DNA of 64,000 nt from Aquaticitalea lipolytica (GTDB taxonomy: Bacteria > Bacteroidota > Bacteroidia > Flavobacteriales > Flavobacteriaceae). Both the position numbers and the translations under genes were made by a program. This document shows positions 35,901 through 45,021 of this stretch, piece by piece; positions within the stretch are counted from its first letter, which is position 1, and each line of letters opens with the position of its first letter. The stretch is taken from positions 124,001 to 188,000 of the forward strand of contig NZ_BMIC01000002.1 of NCBI RefSeq assembly GCF_014641635.1, in the 5' to 3' direction. The notes under the pieces are model-generated. The model was not told the origin of the DNA. It did not search any database and saw only the letters and a program-made list of their open reading frames with translations.

Positions 35901-36177
35901 TAATATTCAATTATATGGCGATCCTGTGAAAGCAAGATTAGATATCGACCAAGTACAAAGTCCTGCAAATAGATTAGGAACCATTGGTTACGAGCAAAAA
36001 TACTCAACAGCAACGCCAACACAAACGCATAAAGATAGTTATGCAATTGCAAAAGCTGAAATTCAAAGTATCAGACAGATGATAGAAACATTATCTAAAG
36101 TAGATATTAAACAATTAGAAGAACAACTCATAAAAGCTGGTGCACCATATACACCAGGACGCGGACTTAAAGATTAA
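32902..36177 (+). CDS. Secreted BNR/VPS10-like beta-propeller protein
   Basis: A 1091-residue exported protein with signal peptide (STFLSFIALLLCLQTIHSQ). Residues about 35-740 contain many BNR/Asp-box repeats (YKSTDGGASW, YKTTDGGKTW, HKSTDGGETW, FKSTNRGSSW, FKSSDKGRTW), which build sortilin-type beta-propellers. The last 350 residues include a FlgD-like beta segment (KGLQRFHWDLRY) and a helical tail. Such proteins are often annotated as glycosyl hydrolases, but I see no catalytic motif. A surface binding or enzymatic role is possible. It ends at a hairpin terminator. Confidence 0.85.
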   Translation: MKKSTFLSFIALLLCLQTIHSQKTKKEDKQALDTIKISGLKWRSIGPSLTSGRISDIAVNPNNPFEYYVASSAGGVWKTINSGIEYTPVFDGEGSFSIGCVTIDPNNTNVVWVGSGENNNQRSVNYGDGVYKSTDGGASWTNMGLKTSEHIGRIVVHPDNSDVVYVAAIGPLWSKGGERGLYKTTDGGKTWKAVLTVDEHTGVNDVVMDPRHPEVLYASTFQRRRHVYTYVGGGPGSGLHKSTDGGETWTKIQNGLPTTELGRIGLAISPANPEFIYAIVEAADGKGGFFKSTNRGSSWEKMGDHSTSGNYYQEIIADPVDENTVYSMDTWMSVTKNGGKSFDIVGEDYKHIDNHCMWIDPNNNKHWLVGSDGGVYETFDAAKTWDFKENIPVTQFYKVAVDNAYPFYNVYGGTQDNFSIGGPSRVITDHGITNFDWFITNGGDGFESQIDPENPNIVYAQSQYGFLVRYDKKSGEAVGIQPKERQGENAYKFNWDAPLVVSKHKSGRLYFAANKLFKSDDYGNSWSVISDDLSQQIDRNTLNVYDRVVSIDAVAKNGSTSPYGAIVALSESPIDENLIVVGTDDGLIQITEDGGKTWRKVSAISGAPNMSYVNNVHASKHNANVIYAAFNHHKYGDFKPYLFKSSDKGRTWTSISGNLPERGSVYAFEEDHKDANLLFCGTEFGVYFTPNSGGRWKKLGNGLPTILVRDIAIQERENDLVLGTFGRGFYVLDDYSSLRTIENENPKEKAIIYPIRTALMWEKSTPLGLPGKSFQGDNFYTSPNLGPEVMITYYYDDTYESLKDQRQKREKDLIKGNKSTPYPSYNALKAENNESAPQLLFVFKDASGNIIKKETKSPTKGLQRFHWDLRYTPQNPVNFNTPAFYNPFSGKNEGTLVVPGTYTVEMQLFKDGITTTLVPATTFEVKALDNTVMPAENRAEKVAFQKQISALEADLEVCQYLMGEMNTKIKYIKEAIKRSEQPMDKLYQTTLAIENKLKDINIQLYGDPVKARLDIDQVQSPANRLGTIGYEQKYSTATPTQTHKDSYAIAKAEIQSIRQMIETLSKVDIKQLEEQLIKAGAPYTPGRGLKD

Positions 36178-36199
36178 CCATCGAGACTTTTTTCTCATT

Positions 36200-36241
36200 A
36201 AACAGCTAAATGAACCTTGTGTTTGTTTAACTGTTTTTTTT
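36200..36241 (+). terminator. Terminator after the BNR protein
   Basis: Imperfect 16-bp arms AAACAGCTAAATGAAC and GTTTGTTTAACTGTTT (13 of 16 pair), followed by a T run ending near 36241. Confidence 0.75.
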
Positions 36242-37196
<955 letters not shown>

Positions 37197-40100
37197 TTAA
37201 AATCTATTCGGCATAATAAATTTTCTCATTCTTTCAGATTCAGCGCTTCTGTATTGCTCTTGAATCTTACTCTTTATGTAATCCTTAATAGGAATAATGG
37301 CTAATTTATCATGAAACCTATCAACGTTTTCGAGAAGATTTGTCCATTTTTTTGCATAAAGTTCTCCCCAAATTACTTCTCCTGATTGAACTCCTGCATT
37401 TCCTATCCAGTCAATATTTTTAAAGAAATCTAAACCAGAATTTACACTTAAAAAATTATGAAATAATTCTTCATACTTTTCAACCATACACTCTCTTATA
37501 GTATCAAATATTATTTGAATGCTCTTACTTTCGAATGCATTTTTAGTGATAAAATCTTTGATAAAAATATAAGCGTTTTGTTTTTGTTCATCGCTTTTCA
37601 GATTATGAAATAATGCCGAAACAGAATGTTCAACAAATCCAAAATATAGCTCTTTTCCAATTAATAAGTCTATTATTTCCTCAATATTGGAATAGTCTTT
37701 AGAATTATCCCAAATGAATGATATTTCAAGCCCTTTAATATCTCCATGCACATCATATTTTGTGTAAAAATGAGAGAAAAAATCAAAAAGAAATTTAGGG
37801 TACTTACTATAAATATTTTTGAATCCAGTTTTTTGATAATCAAAAGACAACCCTGATTTACCTAACTCAAATTGTTGAAAATAAGATTTTTTTAAAAGGT
37901 CATAATCTTCTTTAAAAATATTTAAATTATCAGTGAACGGATAGTCGGAATAGGTTATTCTAATTGATTCGTTTTCAATCTTCAAAAAAATAATATTGAT
38001 TACTTTTTTTAGAAAATCTTCATCTATAACATTAAATTTCGATAACTGATCTAAATATATATAGCTCGGTTTATTTATACCTTGTATTGTGTCTAAAGCC
38101 TCATTATAATAATACTCATCAATATGTTCATTAGGTAATCTCACTAATGAATCTATTTTCCAATGATTACTATATTCATTGTTCCATTTTTTTAGCAGTT
38201 TCCAGAGTGATAAAGACCATTTCTTTGATGTATTATTTATTGTAAATAATGTTTTATATAAGGTTCTTATATTATAGTTTTTATCTAAATATTGCTCGAG
38301 TAAATCGAATCCAACTTCATTATTATTAATAAAATTTTCAGAAATAATTATGTCAATTGAGTTTTCAATTTGTGAATTACTTACCTCACTAACTTTTAGA
38401 ACATTTTCAATCGAATCAAAAAAAGAATTAAAATTTTCATTACTTGAAAAAGTGAAATGTTCCTTTAAATTTTCTGTTTTTAGTTCCTCATATTTTCTCC
38501 AATCAGTATAGTCATATTCATCTTTATCTCTCAATCTATTCCAGTCAATTCTTCTAAAGTTTCTATATTCAAGTGTATCAAATTTTGGTTTTAGTTTTTG
38601 GTATGACAAATTTGTAATACCTTTTTCACGATTTAATGAATTTATAAGTTCATTAACTACAAAGGTTTCTTTAAATGATTTTGGAGAAAAATATTCAGAA
38701 ATAAATGGAACTAATAAAGTTAAATCAAAATCAATTATTTTAGGATTTCTATTTCTATATTCAGGTTTATATTCATTTATAACTTTCACAACTTCACTTC
38801 TACTTTCTTTAAAGCAGTAGAAAAGAGTTTCCCAGATATTCTTTCGAATTTCTCTAATTTCTTCACTATCTGTAATTGGATAATCATAAATTGTAATTGA
38901 ATTTTTTCTGCCACCATGAGTTATATGAAATGAGTGTTTTAAAAAAGTCTTTGCTAATTCAATGAAAGCTACAGAATAATGATAAAAACCTTCTTCAATT
39001 TTTACTTTCAATAAATTTATAAACGTTGACTGTCTTTTGTAAGCGTAATTTTCATCAGGTTCATCAAACAATAAAGTTTCTCTAATTCTTCTAACAAATT
39101 CAGGTAAATGTTCAGGTTTCTTCCTAACATATTCAAATCCTAATTCAATTGACGGTATAAAAGAATCACTAAAATTTCTAAAAAAACGTGATAAATAATC
39201 TATAGTTAATTCTCTATTATGAACAAAATCATTTCTTTCATAAAAGGCAGAGTATCTTGGGTTTTTAGGTTCGTCAATTAAGTTTATTTTATTTAGGAAG
39301 TATGCTAAAGTTGCATCAGGTTTATAGAACCAAAAAACATCTAAAAATTCTAATAATTTTGAATGATCACCTTTATTTACACCAATATATTTATCAATTA
39401 CAGGATTAATTTTAGACAAAACCTTTTCATAACCGAACGAATTATTTGCAGGGATAATACTATCTTTAATATTATATTTATGTGTTTCGAAATAATTAAA
39501 TAGAAGAGTTTCAAATGATAATAATCCATCTCTAATGAAAACAATATAAAAGAAATATGTAGCCATTACCTGTTCTGAAATACGAATGTGATTATATTGA
39601 ATCTCTACAAGTTCCTTTTGATGCAATTGTTCAATTGCTTCATTGAATTTATAATAATCCAAATTGAAGTCTAATAAGATTTTATTGATAAAACTTCTAT
39701 TTTCTCTATCAATTGTGAAAAAGAATGAAACAAGAGCTAAAGAATTTAGTAAATCTTTATTAGAAAATAAATCAAAATCAATTGCATAACTTTTGAAATA
39801 AGATTCAAACAAGTCTCCAACATCACCAAGTAAAAATTCTATTTGTTTTTCTAAAGCTAACCGAGCTCCCATTATAGCAAGACGAGCATTTCCATCTGCA
39901 ATTTGAACAATCTTTTTTTGATATTTACTGTTTTTTATTTTGAATGAATCGCTTTCTAATATTTCAATTATTTCTTCATCAGAAAACTTTGGAATATCTA
40001 TTGTTTCATAATTAAAATCATGACATAAATTGTAAATATCTGATAAGGCATAATTTCTAACAGTTATAACTAACTTTAAGTTCCCTTTTTTCTTTGATTT

Positions 40101-40955
40101 AAAAAAACCAAAAATTTGAGATAAGTTTGGCAATTGTCTATTAGCATCATCAATCAAAAGAATATAGTTTTTATCTTCTTTCAATTGAATTTTTAGATCT
40201 TCATAAATATCAACATCTTTTTTTGCAATTACATAAGATATATATGAAGGGTTTTTTTCTTTAAAAACATTAATTGCTTGTATTCCAATCTTTGTTTTGC
40301 CAACGCCTGCTACTCCAGATAATATTAATAAATTGTTAGAGGTTAATATAGATTGAATACTCTCAAGTTCTTTTTGTCTATGAAAAAACAAATTATCAAG
40401 TGGTGTAGATAATTGATTAGCTCTATTGTTATACTCACTTATGAACGTTTCAAAAGGCAATATTTGTCCTGTGTCTAAAGACATTTCAAGGAAATCTCTT
40501 GCTAATGAATAATATTTAGATAGAATATCTAAAGCTATTGTATCAATACCTATTAATTCAATATTTATCTCTTTTTCTGATGCATACGTTTGTAACGATG
40601 TCTCTTCGGATACTTTAAGTCGACTATTAAAACATACTATTATTTTATTAATTTTACTTAATTCAACACCAGTTTTAGATTCATCCAAACACTTGTCAAT
40701 ATCGTCTTTTATTTTTGTGACTATTGATGTCGCTTGTGTTGTATATTCAATATATGCTAATTTATTGCCTGATATTCTCATAAATGAATCTGGAGTGCCG
40801 ATTATTGTTTTTAGTTTTCCTAATTGACTTCCAGTACGATTCAAACTTGAATATTCATTCTCTCTCATAGTCAAGTATGTGTCACAAAGATTTTGAAACC
40901 CAGCTCCATCAATAGCTAATAGCTTTTGTTCTATTAATTGTAAACGTCCTGACAT
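37197..40955 (-). CDS. STAND-type P-loop NTPase with N-terminal nuclease-like domain
   Basis: A 1252-residue protein in three parts. Residues 1-165 resemble a restriction-endonuclease-like fold: Gly18/Phe20, then Gly53-Thr-Pro55-Asp56 and, one strand later, Glu70-Tyr-Thr72, close to a PD-(D/E)xK active site but with Thr at the Lys position. Residues about 185-370 are a STAND/AAA NTPase: Walker A SGVAGVGKT (213-221), Walker B ILLIDDA (Asp269/Asp270), an arginine-containing VITVRN (sensor), and a winged-helix-like segment after it. Residues about 390-1252 form a long helical, solenoid-like region with no recognised repeats, the usual place for a ligand sensor. This layout is that of Avs-like immune NTPases. 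The gene is divergent from a CHAT protease across 85 bases. Family assignment below the STAND level is inference. Confidence 0.75.
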   Translation of the reverse strand: MSGRLQLIEQKLLAIDGAGFQNLCDTYLTMRENEYSSLNRTGSQLGKLKTIIGTPDSFMRISGNKLAYIEYTTQATSIVTKIKDDIDKCLDESKTGVELSKINKIIVCFNSRLKVSEETSLQTYASEKEINIELIGIDTIALDILSKYYSLARDFLEMSLDTGQILPFETFISEYNNRANQLSTPLDNLFFHRQKELESIQSILTSNNLLILSGVAGVGKTKIGIQAINVFKEKNPSYISYVIAKKDVDIYEDLKIQLKEDKNYILLIDDANRQLPNLSQIFGFFKSKKKGNLKLVITVRNYALSDIYNLCHDFNYETIDIPKFSDEEIIEILESDSFKIKNSKYQKKIVQIADGNARLAIMGARLALEKQIEFLLGDVGDLFESYFKSYAIDFDLFSNKDLLNSLALVSFFFTIDRENRSFINKILLDFNLDYYKFNEAIEQLHQKELVEIQYNHIRISEQVMATYFFYIVFIRDGLLSFETLLFNYFETHKYNIKDSIIPANNSFGYEKVLSKINPVIDKYIGVNKGDHSKLLEFLDVFWFYKPDATLAYFLNKINLIDEPKNPRYSAFYERNDFVHNRELTIDYLSRFFRNFSDSFIPSIELGFEYVRKKPEHLPEFVRRIRETLLFDEPDENYAYKRQSTFINLLKVKIEEGFYHYSVAFIELAKTFLKHSFHITHGGRKNSITIYDYPITDSEEIREIRKNIWETLFYCFKESRSEVVKVINEYKPEYRNRNPKIIDFDLTLLVPFISEYFSPKSFKETFVVNELINSLNREKGITNLSYQKLKPKFDTLEYRNFRRIDWNRLRDKDEYDYTDWRKYEELKTENLKEHFTFSSNENFNSFFDSIENVLKVSEVSNSQIENSIDIIISENFINNNEVGFDLLEQYLDKNYNIRTLYKTLFTINNTSKKWSLSLWKLLKKWNNEYSNHWKIDSLVRLPNEHIDEYYYNEALDTIQGINKPSYIYLDQLSKFNVIDEDFLKKVINIIFLKIENESIRITYSDYPFTDNLNIFKEDYDLLKKSYFQQFELGKSGLSFDYQKTGFKNIYSKYPKFLFDFFSHFYTKYDVHGDIKGLEISFIWDNSKDYSNIEEIIDLLIGKELYFGFVEHSVSALFHNLKSDEQKQNAYIFIKDFITKNAFESKSIQIIFDTIRECMVEKYEELFHNFLSVNSGLDFFKNIDWIGNAGVQSGEVIWGELYAKKWTNLLENVDRFHDKLAIIPIKDYIKSKIQEQYRSAESERMRKFIMPNRF

Positions 40956-41040
40956 ATTTTTCTATATTTTTTAGATTAAAAAATTATTTTTTAAAAATCT
41001 TTCGGAATGCATTTATATATTTATAAATAATCTAATAATA
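40956..41040. promoter_or_regulatory. Divergent AT-rich promoter region of the STAND/CHAT pair
   Basis: These 85 bases between the two start codons must hold both promoters. They are extremely AT-rich with partial symmetry (AAAAAATTATTTTTTAAAAA). I could not assign -33/-7 boxes with confidence. Confidence 0.45.
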
Positions 41041-42897
41041 ATGAAAATACCAGATTTTAATAAAGAATTTTTTTGCATCGCAAATGTCGATGAACCAGTA
41101 TTATCTGCGATAGTTTCGAGTTATGTTTCCAAGAAAGGTTTCTACACTCCAATGTTCGAGTTTTATTCTGTTACATCAGCTGATTCCAATAAATCTGATT
41201 CAGAAATTGATGAACATCACTTAACAAGAAGTAGAGCTCGTCAATTCAATATAAAAATAGGAAATACAATTAGAAGATTAAGAGGTTGTGATAATATTTT
41301 ATTAATAGGTTTAACAGAAAATCAACAAAGCTATTTGAAATTTCCAAAAGATTATAATGTAATTGAAATTAATGACATCAATGATGTTACATTTGTCTTG
41401 GGTTCAATGGTTGATAAGAGTAATATTTTAAGCTGTAAAGAAAGTCAAATTTATGAAGGTCTTGTTCAAGCCTTATCAAGTGATTCTATTTTGCATATCG
41501 ATTTTAAAGCAGATGATATTGTTCCTTATTTAAATAATGAAGGAGGCATTGTTGTGGTTGAAAATGTTGATAAGGTTGGTGTTGTCATTGCAATAAATTA
41601 TGGCATATCAATTAGTGCCAATGTTTTAATAACAAGTTCTTTAAAAATCGATAAAAGAAAAATATCAGCCTTTATTGAAGAGTGGAAAGATGGAAATCAA
41701 AATTCATATAATGATTTGAGTTCTTTTATTTATCCAAAAGTTGAAGATGTCAAGTTTGAAAATTATGATTTCGCAACATTTTTTACGGAAGGAGCTCCTT
41801 ATTCACTTATTCTAAAAAATGTTATACCCATCTCACACGTGCATCTTCATTTAAATCCAGATTTTTTTATATTTAATAATCTGTATTTTGAGGATTCCCA
41901 AACTCCATATTCTGCATTAGTTTTTTCTCCTTTAGAGTTTAAAGATGAAGAAACGAATTTTGTAATAGATGAACTCACAAAAAAGGGTTATTATGTAAAA
42001 GAGTTAGTTGGTGAAAATGCAACATCTCACAATATAAATTATCATGTAAGAGAATACCCTTTTAACTTATTACATATCTGTAGTCATGGTGGAGAAGTTG
42101 ATGGTTACAGCGTTAAACATAAATTTATTGATAGTAATGGCGATGAACATATCATAGAATATGATGAAGTAGTAAGCTTTGCTCCATCAAGATTAGAAGA
42201 AAAAATTCCTGTAACTTCTAAAAAGATTTGGAAAAAATTCGATGGTTATAAATGGAGAAGTGAAGAATTAAAAGCTATTGGATATCCACAGTATGTTTAT
42301 ACAGATATGCTCAATTCGACAAGAAACATTGATAAGAAAGAAAGGAAACCTAAAAAGAATATTCCATATTCGTGTGCTATTAAATGTTCAGATTTTAATT
42401 ATCAAGCAATGTTTCATCATTTAGCATCGTCACATTCTCCATTAATTTTTAATAACACTTGTTGGTCTTGGTCTGATATAGCAGATTCATTCATATCTGT
42501 TGGTTCAAAAGGATACATTGGAACGCTATGGAATATTAATAATAACATAGCTGTAAAGTCAGCAGAAGTCTTTTATAAAAATTTATTTAATTCCACTATA
42601 CTTGAAGCATTTAATAAATCAATTAAAGAAACAACTGGAAGTAAAGATGAAAATATATATATATTTTGGGGTTTGCATTTTAGTTCATTTAAGCAGGTTG
42701 CAGATGTTCAAATGTCAAAAAACACTGTTGTTGTAAAACTTTTAAAATCAATAGAGATTTGGAAAGAAAAATTGGATAAAACAACCGATAAACCTATGCG
42801 AGAAGAAATAGAGAGAATAATTAAATGGATTTCTAACCAATTATCAAAAAATTTCACTGAAGAAATAATTGATATATTGGGTAATGGTAAATCATAA
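41041..42897 (+). CDS. CHAT-domain cysteine protease
   Basis: A 618-residue protein. The C-terminal half is a CHAT (caspase-HetF-associated) domain, about residues 285-560. The catalytic His is His349 in NLLHICSHGGE and the catalytic Cys is Cys474 in IFNNTCWSWSDIA, followed by the typical GSKGYIGTLWNINNNIAV. The N-terminal 280 residues match nothing I recognise and could be a sensor or partner-binding domain. About 60 helical residues follow the CHAT fold. CHAT proteases are caspase-like and in known bacterial immune loci are switched on by a partner. Here the candidate partner is the divergent STAND NTPase. No gasdermin-like gene is visible. A 167-base repeat begins right at its stop. Confidence 0.85.
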   Translation: MKIPDFNKEFFCIANVDEPVLSAIVSSYVSKKGFYTPMFEFYSVTSADSNKSDSEIDEHHLTRSRARQFNIKIGNTIRRLRGCDNILLIGLTENQQSYLKFPKDYNVIEINDINDVTFVLGSMVDKSNILSCKESQIYEGLVQALSSDSILHIDFKADDIVPYLNNEGGIVVVENVDKVGVVIAINYGISISANVLITSSLKIDKRKISAFIEEWKDGNQNSYNDLSSFIYPKVEDVKFENYDFATFFTEGAPYSLILKNVIPISHVHLHLNPDFFIFNNLYFEDSQTPYSALVFSPLEFKDEETNFVIDELTKKGYYVKELVGENATSHNINYHVREYPFNLLHICSHGGEVDGYSVKHKFIDSNGDEHIIEYDEVVSFAPSRLEEKIPVTSKKIWKKFDGYKWRSEELKAIGYPQYVYTDMLNSTRNIDKKERKPKKNIPYSCAIKCSDFNYQAMFHHLASSHSPLIFNNTCWSWSDIADSFISVGSKGYIGTLWNINNNIAVKSAEVFYKNLFNSTILEAFNKSIKETTGSKDENIYIFWGLHFSSFKQVADVQMSKNTVVVKLLKSIEIWKEKLDKTTDKPMREEIERIIKWISNQLSKNFTEEIIDILGNGKS

Positions 42898-43062
42898 GCC
42901 ATTCCACACATATTATGCTTCCCTCCTATGTCGTCGCATAAAAAGTGTTCCATTAACATTGTGAAAACAACTTTTGTCAAGAAAAAAATAAAGAAAATGA
43001 TGTTTTAAACTTTCGCTTTTAACCAAAGCTCAAGTTACATAACGCGGAACATTATAGTACAA
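42896..43062 (+). repeat. Long direct repeat, copy 1
   Basis: About 167 bases, closely similar to 46914-47082. Shared landmarks are AAGCCATT.CACACA at the start, GTGTTCCATTAACAT, the hairpin AACTT-tc-GCTTT…AAAGC-tc-AAGTT, and the end GTTACATAACGC.GAACAT followed by ATAGTACAA. It starts at the CHAT stop codon and ends 33 bases before the SDR stop. Confidence 0.8.
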
Positions 43063-43095
43063 TATATAACAATATGATAATAGCACAATGTGGTG

Positions 43096-43905
43096 CTATT
43101 TTATATAGTTGCTTATTATTGCTTCTGTTAAAGTTAGTAATGATTTAATTTTATCAGCATCATAAGCATTTGGATGTGCATTAGAAAACATTCCTCTATC
43201 GTTGTCAAAATAAGTTCCTGATTGATTTTTATTCCGTTCTGACATTGCTAAATCATACAAAATATCAACACCTTTCTCTGCAGGAGACCAATGTTGACCG
43301 TAAGCTTCGTTTGCCATTTTAGTATTTAAAAGTGAGCCAGGATTTACAGCAATAGTAGTAATATTAGGATGCTCTTGAGCAAATTTAAAAGACCACATGG
43401 TTAATGCTAACTTACTTTGAGCGTAACTTTCGCTTGCATTAACTGTAGCGTCGCCAGTTAACACATCTTTTTGAACGGTAGATTGTGCTGCCGAACTTAA
43501 GTTTATAATTCTCGCATTTGTTCCTTTATCTAAAACCGATACAATGTTATCTGTTAAAACTACAGGTGCAAAATAATTTACAGCCATTCTGATGTCTAAT
43601 CCTGCTTTAGTTTTATCTGTTGGACTTTTATATATGCCAGCATTATTTATAAGAATGTCTAATTTAGGCACTTCATTTTTTATTAGACCTGCTAATTGCT
43701 TTACTGCTTTTATATCTGAAAAATCTGTAACAAAACCTTTGATATTCTTATTGTTTGAGACTTCTTTTAATTCTGAAACAACAGTATTTAGTTTTGCTTC
43801 ATTCCTACCATGCAGATATACATGATGCCCTTCTTTAGCTAATTTTAAAGCAGTTAATTTTCCTATTCCGTCTGTACTCCCTGTTATTAATATATGTTTA
43901 TTCAT
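43096..43905 (-). CDS. Short-chain dehydrogenase/reductase
   Basis: A 269-residue SDR. It has the cofactor motif TGSTDGIGKLTALKLA (TGxxxGIG), DILINNAGIYK, a Ser in NLSSAAQS, and the catalytic YAQSK (YxxxK). The substrate is unknown, and the enzyme resembles retinol/WW-domain-oxidoreductase-like SDRs. It is the last gene of the module bracketed by the two long repeats. A palindromic repeat separates it from the upstream oxygenase gene, so it may have its own promoter. Confidence 0.9.
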   Translation of the reverse strand: MNKHILITGSTDGIGKLTALKLAKEGHHVYLHGRNEAKLNTVVSELKEVSNNKNIKGFVTDFSDIKAVKQLAGLIKNEVPKLDILINNAGIYKSPTDKTKAGLDIRMAVNYFAPVVLTDNIVSVLDKGTNARIINLSSAAQSTVQKDVLTGDATVNASESYAQSKLALTMWSFKFAQEHPNITTIAVNPGSLLNTKMANEAYGQHWSPAEKGVDILYDLAMSERNKNQSGTYFDNDRGMFSNAHPNAYDADKIKSLLTLTEAIISNYIK

Positions 43906-43942
43906 TTTGCTTTTCTTATTTGTGTTCAGTTTTACTTTTAAC

Positions 43943-44000
43943 TGTCACCTTGAGCGCAGTCGAAAGGTTTTGAATAGTTATCGGCTGCACTCGAAATGAT
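43943..44000. repeat. REP-like palindromic repeat (GAGCGCAGTCGAA type)
   Basis: The left arm TCACCTTGAGCGCAGTCGA and the reverse complement of the right arm (ATCATTTCGAGTGCAGCCGA) pair imperfectly around an AT-rich loop. From memory, sequences of the form CATTTCGAGTGCAGTCGA are widespread intergenic palindromes in flavobacteria. It fills the SDR/oxygenase gap. Confidence 0.7.
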
Positions 44001-44042
44001 ATTATGCTTTTACTGCAATTTATTCAAAAGTTTTTATTCTGT

Positions 44043-45005
44043 TTAAAACGGTGCAATCATATCTTTAGGTTCATCTGGTAAACTCCAACGTTGGTGTGCT
44101 GTAACATTTTCTAATGCAACATCTTTGATGGTGTTACTACTGATGTTTCCGTAACTATTTGTGCTACCACGTGGAATTTGCATATGATCGCCATACAGCC
44201 AAACCACTAAATTACTGCGTTGTCCGCTAGTAATTGGATGTGTTGCATGTGGCACATTACCTCTGTGAATAATGGCTTTACCAGGCTCAAACTTTGTTTG
44301 TACCGTTTTTCCTGACGCTTTATCATAAAAATCAACTACAGAACCTGTAAATGCTTCATCGGGTAAATTAATGTTGATATTTAAGGTAGCAGCCGAAGCA
44401 TCTGTATGCGCATGTAAATCCTTGTCCTTATCTGGATTGTACTGAATTGAAAACCCAAAGGTTTGGTTGTCATAGCCATAAGTACCTAATAACAATCGTG
44501 CAATCGGACGCATATATTTGTCCATAATAGCGTTGTAAAATGCCTGAAAATTAGGTGCTGCCAGATGTCCTTCAGAGCGAGGATCGAGCATCATTCCATA
44601 ACGGTTTAATTGAATACCGTAAGGTGCACGTTTTGGAATTTCTGAATTTACAGCATCTTCTAGATAATTACGAAAATCGGCTAAACGCTCTAAATCAAAA
44701 AACTGTGTTTCATAAACACCTGGAATAATTTCTTTCCATAAATCGGCAACAGCGTTTTCTTTTTCTGGGTTTTCCCAAGCGTCGTTAATCGCTTGTCGCA
44801 AACCAGGATCAAGTAAGGTTTCGTCTGGGATTAGTAAATTGTTTTTATTTTCTATTTCCCACTCAGCCCAAGCTTCTTCTAATAATTTTCGTTTATCATT
44901 CCAAAATTTAGAAACTGACGGTTCACGTCTTAATGAAGCTTCACGAGATGGAACTTCTAGAGCACGAGCTTCTGCTAATGCATTTGTATTTGTTATTGTT
45001 TTCAT
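44043..45005 (-). CDS. Fe(II)/2-oxoglutarate-dependent oxygenase
   Basis: A 320-residue protein with an iron-binding HxD in DLHAHTDASAATLNIN, a double-stranded beta-helix core (GSVVDFYDKASG), and the distal His/Arg region GNVPHATHPITSGQRSNLVV. This matches P4H-like 2OG oxygenases. The substrate is unknown. It begins 16 bases after the enoyl-CoA hydratase-like gene, so the two form an operon, probably under the neighbouring AraC regulator. Confidence 0.82.
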   Translation of the reverse strand: MKTITNTNALAEARALEVPSREASLRREPSVSKFWNDKRKLLEEAWAEWEIENKNNLLIPDETLLDPGLRQAINDAWENPEKENAVADLWKEIIPGVYETQFFDLERLADFRNYLEDAVNSEIPKRAPYGIQLNRYGMMLDPRSEGHLAAPNFQAFYNAIMDKYMRPIARLLLGTYGYDNQTFGFSIQYNPDKDKDLHAHTDASAATLNININLPDEAFTGSVVDFYDKASGKTVQTKFEPGKAIIHRGNVPHATHPITSGQRSNLVVWLYGDHMQIPRGSTNSYGNISSNTIKDVALENVTAHQRWSLPDEPKDMIAPF

Positions 45006-45021
45006 AATTTCTACTATATTT

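Noticed and set aside
43034-43062. End of the long repeat (ACATAACGC) as a classical integron attC site
   Set aside because: No paired GTTRRRY-type core at attC distance and no integron integrase in the window. Kept only as a repeat with possible recombination role.
41041-43095. Gasdermin partner for the CHAT protease
   Set aside because: No frame of the right size or character lies next to the protease. The only adjacent genes are the STAND NTPase and, after the repeat, an SDR.
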